8,970 bases of DNA. Source: CAZVCJ01 sp964625745. Lineage in GTDB: Bacteria > Chloroflexota > Anaerolineae > VGOG01. A program made the position numbers and the translations under genes. The DNA is taken from contig CAZVCJ010000163.1 of the NCBI GenBank assembly GCA_964625745.1, positions 1 to 8,970 of the forward strand. Direction: 5' to 3'. Below are positions 1-6,353 of this stretch, piece by piece (position 1 is the first letter of the stretch; the number at the start of each line of letters is the position of its first letter). The notes beneath the pieces were generated by a model. The model saw nothing but the letters and a program-made list of their open reading frames with translations, made no database searches and was not told the origin of the DNA.

Positions 1-93
1 GATGTGGCTGCCCGTCTGGTGGTCAATCTCGAAGCCGGCGCGCTCCAAAGCCCGGACGACCTGGCGCGGTTTTACAGTGGGCAGGCGGGGCAT
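1..93 (-). CDS. hicA: HicA-family mRNA interferase toxin, N-terminal part (cut by window edge)
   Basis: Only the first 31 residues are in the window. They read MPRLPTVKPRQVVRALERAG, then FEIDHQTGSHI, which is the standard HicA start: a basic N-terminus, the first helix (VVRALERAGF), then a strand leading to Gly-Ser-His. His30 of the GSH motif is the conserved catalytic histidine of this double-stranded-RNA-binding-fold ribonuclease family. HicA toxins cleave mRNA and are held inactive by HicB. The ATG at 93-91 shares one base with the hicB stop (TGATG), so translation is probably coupled to hicB. The rest of the gene, about 40-50 residues in typical members, lies off the left edge, so its integrity cannot be judged. 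Confidence 0.85.
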   Translation of the reverse strand, partial: MPRLPTVKPRQVVRALERAGFEIDHQTGSHI

Positions 94-335
94 CACGCAG
101 GCTCCAGGGCCACACTCAACCGCCCGATGAACTGCTCTTCGGCGGACTCAATGGGGATAGGTTCGCCGTGTTTACGCAAGCTGGCGCAGTAGGCACGGAT
201 GGCGTCAGCGGCCATTTCGTGGGCTTCTTCCAGGGTGCGTCCCTCGGTGTAGCAACCTGGCAGGGCCGGCACGGAGACGAGGTATCCACCCTCAGGCTGA
301 CGTTCGATGACTACTGTAAACTGGTATGTGTTCAT
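93..335 (-). CDS. hicB: HicB-family antitoxin
   Basis: This 80-residue protein has the HicB partial RNase H-like fold signature: an N-terminal strand (YQFTVVIERQPEGGYLVSVP), then ALPGCYTEGRTLEEAHEMAADAI, where the PALPGC-x-T-x-G-x-T-xx-EA pattern is typical of the UPF0150/HicB family. HicB binds and neutralises HicA and usually represses its own operon. Many HicB proteins carry a ribbon-helix-helix or HTH DNA-binding module after this fold. This one ends at ESAEEQFIGRLSVALEPA and has no obvious one, so how it would autoregulate is unclear. The ATG start is supported by an AAAGGTG ribosome-binding site 8 nt upstream. hicB precedes hicA, and the stop and start codons overlap by one base. A consensus-like promoter lies about 30 nt upstream. 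Confidence 0.88.
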   Translation of the reverse strand: MNTYQFTVVIERQPEGGYLVSVPALPGCYTEGRTLEEAHEMAADAIRAYCASLRKHGEPIPIESAEEQFIGRLSVALEPA

Positions 336-362
336 CCTTCATTCACCTTTCCGGACGTGCTC

Positions 363-374
363 ATCAGCACTGAT
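363..374. promoter_or_regulatory. Inverted repeat ATCAG-CA-CTGAT at the hicBA start region (possible operator)
   Basis: Two perfect 5-bp arms separated by 2 bp overlap the downstream edge of the -10 box and the predicted transcription start of hicBA. Toxin-antitoxin autorepression sites are often placed here. No matching second copy was seen in the window. Confidence 0.3.
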
Positions 375-401
375 TATAGCATAGAAAATCAGCCAGGTCA
401 A
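373..401 (-). promoter_or_regulatory. Sigma-70-type promoter for hicBA
   Basis: Read on the minus strand, TTGACC (positions 401-396) is followed after exactly 17 nt by TATAAT (378-373). That is a near-perfect housekeeping promoter. Transcription would begin at about 366, leaving a leader of roughly 30 nt before the hicB ATG at 335. Two palindromes overlap it and could be operators. Confidence 0.8.
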
Positions 402-406
402 TTGAC
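397..406. promoter_or_regulatory. Palindrome GTCAATTGAC over the hicBA -35 box (possible operator)
   Basis: This is a perfect 10-bp palindrome covering most of the -35 hexamer of the hicBA promoter. Its position is right for a repressor site, either HicB/HicAB autoregulation or another regulator. The function is inferred from location only, and a 10-bp palindrome can arise by chance. Confidence 0.35.
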
Positions 407-481
407 GCGACCTTTGTCGGTTGAGAGGAGTTAGCGGATCGTGCATGGAGCCAATCCGTGAATTCTGTCCCATCCTGTTCT

Positions 482-486
482 GGAGG
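482..486 (+). promoter_or_regulatory. Shine-Dalgarno site that fixes the start at 493
   Basis: GGAGG lies 6 nt before ATG 493. The reading frame is open further upstream (to about 421), but the upstream codons have no such site and would put extra residues in front of a clean signal peptide, so 493 is the better start. Confidence 0.8.
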
Positions 487-492
487 TGTAAC

Positions 493-3400
493 ATGAAACG
501 TATACGCGTACATCGCATGGTGGCCGTGGCTTTGGGACTGCTGGTGGTGATGATGCTGGTAGGGCTGACGCCGGTGGGTGGGGTGCGGGGTGAAGAAGAG
601 CCAAAGGGGTCAGCAACACCTGGGACTCCTCTGGCAGTGGATCCACAAGCGAAGTGGGAGACATATGCGGACACAAAGTATGGCTACGCCCTCGATTACC
701 CATCAGGCTGGTATCTTGTACCTCCATCTAGTCAAGGTAAAGGGGGTGGAGTTCAGGTCTGGAGTTGGCCTGGATTTCAGACCGTAGGAAGTGACCGTAA
801 TTATGTACCAGCTACAGAGATGGTTCTTGAGGTCTTTGTAACGGAGAACCCGCATGGGATTTCTCGCGATGAGTTCTTGCTCCAGCAATCGAAAGAGCTC
901 GGGGCAGAGTACTCGGTTAGGATCAAAGAACATGTTTGGGTTGACAATGTGTCTGTGTCAAGATACGAATGGAAATTTGGCGCACACACAGGAACCACCG
1001 TTCTCTTCGACAGAGGCACAGCCTTTTATGAGGTAACTGCCCATCCAGTACAATCTCAATATGCTCGATATTTCGAGCATATTCTCGCCTCCCTGAGATT
1101 CTTCCCCGCTTCCGGCTTCCTAGAGCAGGCATCAACGGAGGCAAACAAGGTCGTAAGCGCCACGCAAGCTCTATCAGCTCAACCGGAGTTCAAGTTTCCG
1201 TGGGCTTCTCCTGACAGTTGGTACTACACTGGAGGGCCTCATGCCTGGCCACCGTACAGTGGCGGCCCCCGATCAGGGTTAGACCTTGCCCCTGGCCCCA
1301 ATCCCAGAGTCCTATCAGCAGCTGGAGGGACGGTTACCTATGCTCGGAACATGGGTGGCACGGCCGGTAATGTCATCAAGATCAATCACGGCGACGGTTG
1401 GGAAACTTGGTATCTGCACTTGGCTAATGGAAGCCTTCGGGTCGGAGTGGGTGATAGCGTTGGGCAAGGTCACTATATCGCGGATGCAGGCACCACTGGG
1501 GGGTGGCCATTGCATCTGCACATTGAGCTAATGCACAATGGCCAACATGAATCCTGGGGCCACAAGGTAATCAATGACTGGACAGTGCATGAAGGTTGTG
1601 AAGGTTACACTGGAGACGACCCAAAGGGATCGTGCACGACCACTGAGTATAATGGCTACATTCACCAGAACGGCACAGGCAGACAAGTAATCCCATGGGC
1701 ACCAGCAGGCCCAGAGCAGAGAGTTGCGTCTAACAATCAACAAGATGTTGGCAGAGGCTGCGATGCTCCCGTCCTCCAAGCACCAAGCAATGGCCATGTC
1801 GAGAGGGACGGCCGCACCATCACCTTCCGCTGGGATAATGTTGACTGCACCCACGATGGCTTCACCTTCCGCGTGAAGACAGTGCCCACGATGGACTCCG
1901 GCGGCGAGACGGTTGTGGACACCGGCGAAGGAGGAACGCAAAGAACTGAGACTTTCGATTCACGATGGGACAACCGAGATCTGTACTGGTCAGTCAAAGC
2001 AGCCAACGCTCCAGGTGGGGCAGATTGGGCACCTGCCCGTACCTTCCGCATTGAGCCAGAACCGCCCAATAATCCCCCCTCCATCTCCTTCGACACCGCC
2101 AATAGCAGCAGCGCCAACCGCATTGAGAGCCGTGAGCGCGACTGGGCCTTCCGCGGCACCGCCAGCGACCCTGAGGGCCAGCTCAGCGAGGTCGAGTTCC
2201 GCTGCTCCGGCGACAACTGTGGCTCGTACTACAGTCGGAGCGGCCTGGGCAACTGGACGTACGAGCGGCACGATATGGCCGGTCGGAACGACGTCTACTT
2301 CGTCGCCAAAGACGACGAGCACAGCACCGCCAGCCGCCACCTGGACCTGAACATTGACTTGGCCGCCCCCAACACCACCATCAGCCTGAATAACGAAGCC
2401 AACCCCGCGCGCTGGCTCATCTGGTTCACTGGCCCAGTCCAGGTGCGCCTGACAGCCGAGGACGGCAACACCAGCCGCGCCCGCTCTGGCGTGAAGGAGA
2501 TCCACTACCGCCTGGACAGCGGTGGCTGGCAGACGCGAAGCGGTAGCTCCACGTCGTTCACCGTCAGCGACGACGGCACCCACACCGTCGAGTACTACGC
2601 CGTAGACAACGTCGGCAACCAGGAGACCACCCGCAACGCGACCTTCAAGATTGATCAGACGCCCCCCAGCCCGCCGTCTGGTGTCAGCGAGACCCACGGC
2701 GTGGTCAGCAACCAGTGGCAGAAGGCCCACAACACCCCCACCTTCACCTGGGCTGCCTCCAGCGATGCCACCTCTGGGGTGTGGGGCTACCAGTTCTACT
2801 TTGGCACCGATCCCAACGGCGTGGCCTACAACACCTTCCTCGCCAGCGATCCACGGGAGTGGACGCCGCAGCCGGGCGGCGTGCGCACCGGCACGTACTA
2901 TCTGCGGGGTAGAACGGTAGACCGCGCCGGCGAACCCAACTGGGGTCGCGGCAACTGGAGCGACTGGGCTGATCTCTTCACCTTCTGCTACGACGGCACG
3001 CCGCCGGAGAACCCCGGCGAGGCCACCCATGCCGATGAGGACATCACCAACGACACCTGGCAGAGCATTAGCAGCCAGGCCGACTTCGACTGGGATGAGC
3101 CTCACGACAAAGGCTCTGGCATCAAGGGCTACTACGTCTACTGGGGGAACGACACGGAGGGCACCAGCAGCGACTTCATCACCGACAGCAGCTTCCAGTT
3201 GGCCACGCCGCTGTGCGGCGAAAACGAAGCCTGCACGGGCTACCTGCGGCTGCGCAGCGTGGACAAGGTGGACAACCAGGCCGAGGACTGGAGCACCGCC
3301 TTCGTGTTGCGCTACGACAACGCCCCGCCCACAGCCGACTTCACCTTCAATGGCGGAGCGACCCAGACCACCCAAACCCTGGTCACTCTGCACATCGCCG

Positions 3401-5571
3401 CCAACGACGAAGGCAGCGGGGTGCGGGCGATGAGGCTCTCTGGCGACGGGAGAAACTGGACCACGTGGGAGGTCTACGCCACCAGGCGACCCTGGGCCAT
3501 CACGCATATCAGCCGCCAGTGGTGGCCGGTGTACCTGCAGGTACAGGATGGAGTAGAGTTGGTGTCGGAGGTCATCTCTCGCACCATCTACCTGGACGTG
3601 AACCCACGCCAGCCGCGCTCGGAGAGCTTCCGCCTGTTCGACCACACCCTGAGCGCGGGGGCAGGGGTGTACACCGCTACAACCGGCACGGGCGAGGTTG
3701 TCTACAAGGGCCGCGGCACCGTGGGCCAGGTGATGGACTCGGCCAAGATCAACAGCTTGAACTACACCATCGTCGGCGGCTATGAAGCGGGCAGCCAGGC
3801 CCTCCCCATTGAGCAGGTGGGCCACGACGAGTTCACCTTCATCAACGGCATCTTCGCCTCAGGGACGGGGGCAACTACCTTGACATCCACTCTCTACGTG
3901 ATGATGGGCACTCTGGGGGAGCCGGGCCTGCCCAACAACGAGACCACCCTGACCAACAGCGGCTTCCAGCACCAGCCGGGCTTCCTGGCGGCGGCACCCT
4001 CGGCGGCCACGCCCACACCTACACCCACACCAGGACCGCCCCCCCCGCCGACCCCCACGCCGGCTTGCGAGTTCCCGCAGATCAGCATCAACGACGGGGC
4101 GCTGTTCACCAACGATCCCGACGTGACCCTGGGCATCTGCGCTCCGTACGCCGCAGAGATGATGCTCAGCAACGACGGTGGCTTCGGCGGTGCCGAATGG
4201 AAACCCTATGCCGCAAGCAAACCCTGGACGCTGACCACCTATGGCCAGCACGTGCTGCCGCGCTTCGTGTATGCCGCCTTCAAGGACGCCGACGGCACGA
4301 CGCACGGCACTTACTTCGACGACATCATCCACGACCCCAACGCGCCAGAAGGCACCATCAGCGTGGGGGACAGTGTGCCGCTTGAGACAGTGTTGCAGGC
4401 GGCAAAGGGTGGCGATGTTGCGGAAGGGGCAGGGGTGCTGTTTGACATCGCTGGAGTGCGGTACGTGCAGCGGCTAGGGGACACGGTCCTGGAGCAGCCG
4501 CTGGTGTTGCTGTCGGTGGGGCCGGAGGGTACGGTGGACATTTTCGTCAACGCCCAGGACGACAACAGCGGTCTGGCGGAAATGCAGATCAGCGCCAGCG
4601 CCGACTTCAGCGATACCGACTGGGAGTCCTACTCAGCCTTGAAGCCGTGGACGCCGGAGGGCGGCGATGGGGTCAAGACAGTCTACGCCCGCTTCCGCGA
4701 CAGCGCTGGCAATGTTTCGGCCTCGGCAGAGGACAGCTTTGCCCTGGACACCCAGCCACCATTTGGGGGCATTGCCATTGATCAGCGAGTGGTGGGGCCT
4801 GACACCATGGGCACGACGGTGTACCTGGGAGCGGAGGACAACCTGGAGGGCGTGGGGGACATGCGGATAAGCGCCGATCCTGCCTTCACCGACATCGCCT
4901 GGCAGCCCTACACCACCACCCTCACCTGGCCCATCTCCCTGACAGCTCAGAGCGAAGGGGCGCTGTATGTGCAATACCGAGACCTGGCAGGGAACGCCTC
5001 GGAGGTTTACAGCGATACCTACCTGGTGGATACCACGCCGCCGGTAGTGTACGTGGAAGTGGCATCAGGAGACACCCTGACCCGCACCGTCACGGTGCTG
5101 GCCTACGACGAGCTGGCAGCGGTAGAGACCATGTACCTGAGCAACGACCCGCTGATGATCGAGGGGGTAGTGACGCTGCCCTACACCTACACGGCGGAGT
5201 GGGTCTTCGACGAGCGGCGGGTGGTGTGGGTGCAGGTGGAGGACAGCGTGGGGAACTTCTCGGAGGCATACCCGGCTTGCGCAGGCATCTCTCCTACCCC
5301 GACCCCAACCCCAACGCCGACTGGTACGCCAACGCCAACTAGCACTCCAACGGCAACCCCCACGGCCACTGCGACGATGACGCCGACCAGCACACCTACA
5401 GACACGTCAACAGCAACTCCCACGGCTACCGCAACGATGACACCGACCAGCACGCCGACTGCTACGCCTACGCCAACATTTACCTACCAGGTCTATCTCC
5501 CGCTGCTGAGAAAACCCGTTAGTGATCGTGGACATCACGCTAGCGACCAGATGTTGGAATACCTCCGTTAG
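493..5571 (+). CDS. Large secreted multidomain M23-type metallopeptidase-like protein with FN3/Ig repeats and YLP tail
   Basis: The predicted product has 1692 residues. A Sec signal peptide spans about 1-33 (basic KRIRVHR, hydrophobic core 9-25, likely cut after VRG). Residues 55-204 resemble a PsbP/DcrB-like domain (YGYALDYPSGW at its start). Residues about 238-380 form an M23 domain of the LasA/beta-lytic type: GGPH (His250), SGLDLA (Asp264), YLHL (His309) and HLHIEL (His341, His343), so metal ligands and catalytic histidines are present and peptidoglycan or protein cleavage is plausible. FN3/Ig-like modules follow at about 423-525, 526-626, 627-725 (OmpL47-like), 726-838 and 839-946. A recurring Ig-like module has M-x-[LI]-S motifs at 980, 1223, 1364, 1457 and 1547. 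Thr/Pro linkers lie at about 1171-1192 and 1600-1662, and the C-terminus contains YQVYLPLLRK (1665-1674). The last 18 residues are probably out-of-frame reading of the adjoining dockerin remnant. The substrate is unknown. The first 430 codons look less GC-rich than the rest. Confidence 0.85.
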   Translation: MKRIRVHRMVAVALGLLVVMMLVGLTPVGGVRGEEEPKGSATPGTPLAVDPQAKWETYADTKYGYALDYPSGWYLVPPSSQGKGGGVQVWSWPGFQTVGSDRNYVPATEMVLEVFVTENPHGISRDEFLLQQSKELGAEYSVRIKEHVWVDNVSVSRYEWKFGAHTGTTVLFDRGTAFYEVTAHPVQSQYARYFEHILASLRFFPASGFLEQASTEANKVVSATQALSAQPEFKFPWASPDSWYYTGGPHAWPPYSGGPRSGLDLAPGPNPRVLSAAGGTVTYARNMGGTAGNVIKINHGDGWETWYLHLANGSLRVGVGDSVGQGHYIADAGTTGGWPLHLHIELMHNGQHESWGHKVINDWTVHEGCEGYTGDDPKGSCTTTEYNGYIHQNGTGRQVIPWAPAGPEQRVASNNQQDVGRGCDAPVLQAPSNGHVERDGRTITFRWDNVDCTHDGFTFRVKTVPTMDSGGETVVDTGEGGTQRTETFDSRWDNRDLYWSVKAANAPGGADWAPARTFRIEPEPPNNPPSISFDTANSSSANRIESRERDWAFRGTASDPEGQLSEVEFRCSGDNCGSYYSRSGLGNWTYERHDMAGRNDVYFVAKDDEHSTASRHLDLNIDLAAPNTTISLNNEANPARWLIWFTGPVQVRLTAEDGNTSRARSGVKEIHYRLDSGGWQTRSGSSTSFTVSDDGTHTVEYYAVDNVGNQETTRNATFKIDQTPPSPPSGVSETHGVVSNQWQKAHNTPTFTWAASSDATSGVWGYQFYFGTDPNGVAYNTFLASDPREWTPQPGGVRTGTYYLRGRTVDRAGEPNWGRGNWSDWADLFTFCYDGTPPENPGEATHADEDITNDTWQSISSQADFDWDEPHDKGSGIKGYYVYWGNDTEGTSSDFITDSSFQLATPLCGENEACTGYLRLRSVDKVDNQAEDWSTAFVLRYDNAPPTADFTFNGGATQTTQTLVTLHIAANDEGSGVRAMRLSGDGRNWTTWEVYATRRPWAITHISRQWWPVYLQVQDGVELVSEVISRTIYLDVNPRQPRSESFRLFDHTLSAGAGVYTATTGTGEVVYKGRGTVGQVMDSAKINSLNYTIVGGYEAGSQALPIEQVGHDEFTFINGIFASGTGATTLTSTLYVMMGTLGEPGLPNNETTLTNSGFQHQPGFLAAAPSAATPTPTPTPGPPPPPTPTPACEFPQISINDGALFTNDPDVTLGICAPYAAEMMLSNDGGFGGAEWKPYAASKPWTLTTYGQHVLPRFVYAAFKDADGTTHGTYFDDIIHDPNAPEGTISVGDSVPLETVLQAAKGGDVAEGAGVLFDIAGVRYVQRLGDTVLEQPLVLLSVGPEGTVDIFVNAQDDNSGLAEMQISASADFSDTDWESYSALKPWTPEGGDGVKTVYARFRDSAGNVSASAEDSFALDTQPPFGGIAIDQRVVGPDTMGTTVYLGAEDNLEGVGDMRISADPAFTDIAWQPYTTTLTWPISLTAQSEGALYVQYRDLAGNASEVYSDTYLVDTTPPVVYVEVASGDTLTRTVTVLAYDELAAVETMYLSNDPLMIEGVVTLPYTYTAEWVFDERRVVWVQVEDSVGNFSEAYPACAGISPTPTPTPTPTGTPTPTSTPTATPTATATMTPTSTPTDTSTATPTATATMTPTSTPTATPTPTFTYQVYLPLLRKPVSDRGHHASDQMLEYLR
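1204..1635 (+). other. M23 (LasA/lysostaphin-like) peptidase domain inside the large secreted protein
   Basis: Domain-level note for residues about 238-380. In ordinary M23B proteins the first zinc ligand lies in HxxxD, which here reads RSGLD and lacks the histidine. In the M23A/LasA type the histidine is further upstream in a GGPH motif, about 13 residues before the aspartate. Here GGPH supplies His250, 14 residues before Asp264, and HLH (341-343) and YLHL (309) complete the site. The domain is therefore better read as an intact M23A-like enzyme than as an inactivated M23B one. Confidence 0.7.
5341..5460 (+). repeat. Two tandem 60-bp units encoding the Thr/Pro linker
   Basis: Positions 5341-5400 and 5401-5460 are direct repeats, 47 of 60 bases identical by my count. 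Each encodes 20 residues containing TATPTATATMTPTSTPT, with 18 of 20 identical. Most of the base differences are silent, so the duplication is old and the amino-acid pattern is conserved. They form the extended linker just before the YLP tail of the large secreted protein. Confidence 0.8.
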
Positions 5572-5929
5572 GGACACCGACTACGATCCTACCTACGATC
5601 TGGACAGCGACGGCGATAGCGCCATCGTCGGCGGCATGGCCTTCCAATACGAGTTCTTGAATGAGGTGGACAACGCGGCAGGAACCATTGATTACGCCGC
5701 AGGGAGCATGTCCAGCTTCCCCTCCGGCGCCTTCACCCTGGCCACCATCCGTTTCAGAGCTACGGCAGGAACAGGGAATACTGTGGCGACCTTCAACCTC
5801 GCCTCCCCCAGAGAGACCAAGATCACCTTCGGCGGCAACAACCTGACCTTCGACGTATTGGAGGGAAGCGTGATCACAGGCTATGAGAACTACCTGCCCT
5901 TTATCATGAAAAGCTATTCTGGTCCATAG
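5522..5929 (+). pseudogene. Decayed dockerin/cohesin-like secreted protein fragment with YLP tail
   Basis: The frame opens with GTG 5522 (the in-frame stop TGA is at 5507-5509) and would encode 135 residues, but there is no ribosome-binding site or signal peptide. Residues 1-35 read like a damaged dockerin: VDITLATRCWNTS matches the usual D-I-x-x-V-A-x-x-W-N-T pattern, and YDPTYDLDSDGD is its calcium-loop segment. The second loop is cut short at DSAIV. Residues about 37-118 (GGMAFQYEFL, TIDYAAG, LATIRFRATAG, FDVLEGSV) resemble the latter half of a cohesin-type beta-sandwich. It ends with YENYLPFIMKSYSGP, matching the tail of the upstream gene. The dockerin part overlaps the last 50 bases of that gene in another frame. 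I read this as the remnant of a neighbouring secreted protein joined by deletion. A small expressed protein cannot be excluded, but is less likely. Confidence 0.55.
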
Positions 5930-5951
5930 AACGAGTACATCAAGCACGTGA

Positions 5952-5999
5952 AAGGCCACGAAAGGCGCGAAATACTTTCGTGGCCTTCTTGTATTTTTT
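5952..5999 (+). terminator. Strong rho-independent terminator
   Basis: A perfect 13-bp stem, AAGGCCACGAAAG (5952-5964) with CTTTCGTGGCCTT (5975-5987), encloses a 10-nt loop and is followed by a T-rich tract ending in six T (5994-5999). It lies 22 bp after the stop of the dockerin/cohesin fragment, so it ends plus-strand transcription from the large secreted gene. There is no T-run on the other side, so it is unlikely to be a good terminator for the opposing operon. Confidence 0.85.
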
Positions 6000-6213
6000 C
6001 TACGCTTCGCTCTGTTGCAGTATCTGCTGTTCGATTTCTTCGATGAGGAAGGGCAGGTTGGGGCGGGTGAAGCTCAGGTCGGGGGCTGGGGCGCGATAGT
6101 GCTTGATGCGCCGCACTGAGCCTGTCGAAGTGTCGGGAGGAATGTGCTTGTGGCGGGGATGGGTGCTGGCGACCGTCACGAGTTTGGGACATGCCAAAGC
6201 TGCTCTCCAAGGG
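6000..6213 (-). pseudogene. C-terminal fragment of a small protein, possibly TumE/DUF6516-like toxin
   Basis: The minus frame is open only from about 6213, just after an in-frame TAA, to the TAG at 6002-6000. A possible TTG start at 6197 would give 65 residues. The readable core is ASTHPRHKHIPPD, then IKHYRAPAPDLSF, then TRPNLPFLIEEIEQQI. From memory, the HP-x-HKH and RAPAPxLSFxRPNLPFLIEEIE patterns resemble the C-terminal part of TumE/DUF6516-type toxin proteins, but this is recollection and not a search result. The N-terminal half is absent; upstream lies a stop and then a hairpin repeat. Eight residues (TSTGSVRR) between PPD and IKH come from a short repeat at about 6114-6132 and look like an in-frame insertion. 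Probably non-functional. Confidence 0.4.
6114..6132. repeat. Short CACTGAGCCTGTCGAAGTG-type dispersed repeat
   Basis: This 19-bp sequence has complementary ends (CACT/AGTG) and contains the TTCGACAGGCTCAG core that I recall as a widely dispersed short repeat in many bacterial genomes. It falls inside the truncated TumE-like fragment and adds eight codons without changing the frame. Only one copy is in the window, so its repetitive nature rests on recollection. Confidence 0.5.
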
Positions 6214-6226
6214 CATTATGGGCGAA

Positions 6227-6284
6227 CGTAGTAGCGACTTCAGTCGCTTTTGCGGCGGGAACGACGGCTGAAGTCGTCACTACG
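6227..6284. repeat. 58-bp imperfect hairpin, REP/MITE-like element
   Basis: Left arm 6227-6246 (CGTAGTAGCGACTTCAGTCG) pairs with right arm 6265-6284 (CGGCTGAAGTCGTCACTACG). Seventeen of 20 positions are complementary, plus one G-T pair, around an 18-nt centre. The CGACTTCAGTCG core is itself nearly palindromic. Such long hairpins between genes are typical of REP or miniature inverted-repeat elements. There is no T-run, so a terminator role is not supported. It lies just upstream of the truncated small-protein fragment. The 9-mer TTTGGGACA occurs on both sides (6183-6191 and 6324-6332) but not directly adjacent, so it is not a clear target-site duplication. Confidence 0.6.
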
Positions 6285-6353
6285 TGTCCCCAATGCGATA
6301 CGCTCACGAATCTGGCCCAGGGCTTTGGGACAACTCTGGCGCAAGAACTCGAC
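6285..6353. other. Short stretch with no supportable gene
   Basis: Between the hairpin element and the stop of the methyltransferase pseudogene I see no promoter, terminator or complete reading frame. One minus frame reads EFLRQSCPKALGQIRERIAL, which looks protein-like but has no start codon or site and runs into the hairpin. It could be debris of a lost gene, but I cannot name it. Confidence 0.3.

Noticed and set aside
402..449. Plus-strand promoter for the large gene using TTGACG at 402 or TTGAGA at 421
   Set aside because: Neither has an acceptable -10 at 16-18 nt, so no promoter could be assigned.
421..492. Upstream start at about 421 for the large secreted gene
   Set aside because: It would add 24 residues before the signal peptide. 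GGAGG at 482-486 points clearly to ATG 493.
1259..1290. M23 domain as an inactive pseudoenzyme because HxxxD reads RSGLD
   Set aside because: The LasA-type layout places the first histidine in the GGPH motif upstream, and that histidine is present.
1990..3825. Long open minus-strand frame (about 611 codons) opposite the large secreted gene
   Set aside because: It is antisense to well-conserved FN3/Ig modules, has biased Val/Ala/Gly-rich content with no recognisable domain, and follows from the GC-rich codon use of the real gene.
6183..6332. TTTGGGACA direct repeat as a target-site duplication of the hairpin element
   Set aside because: The copies are 35 and 39 bp from the hairpin ends and not adjacent, and a 9-mer match in this span can occur by chance.
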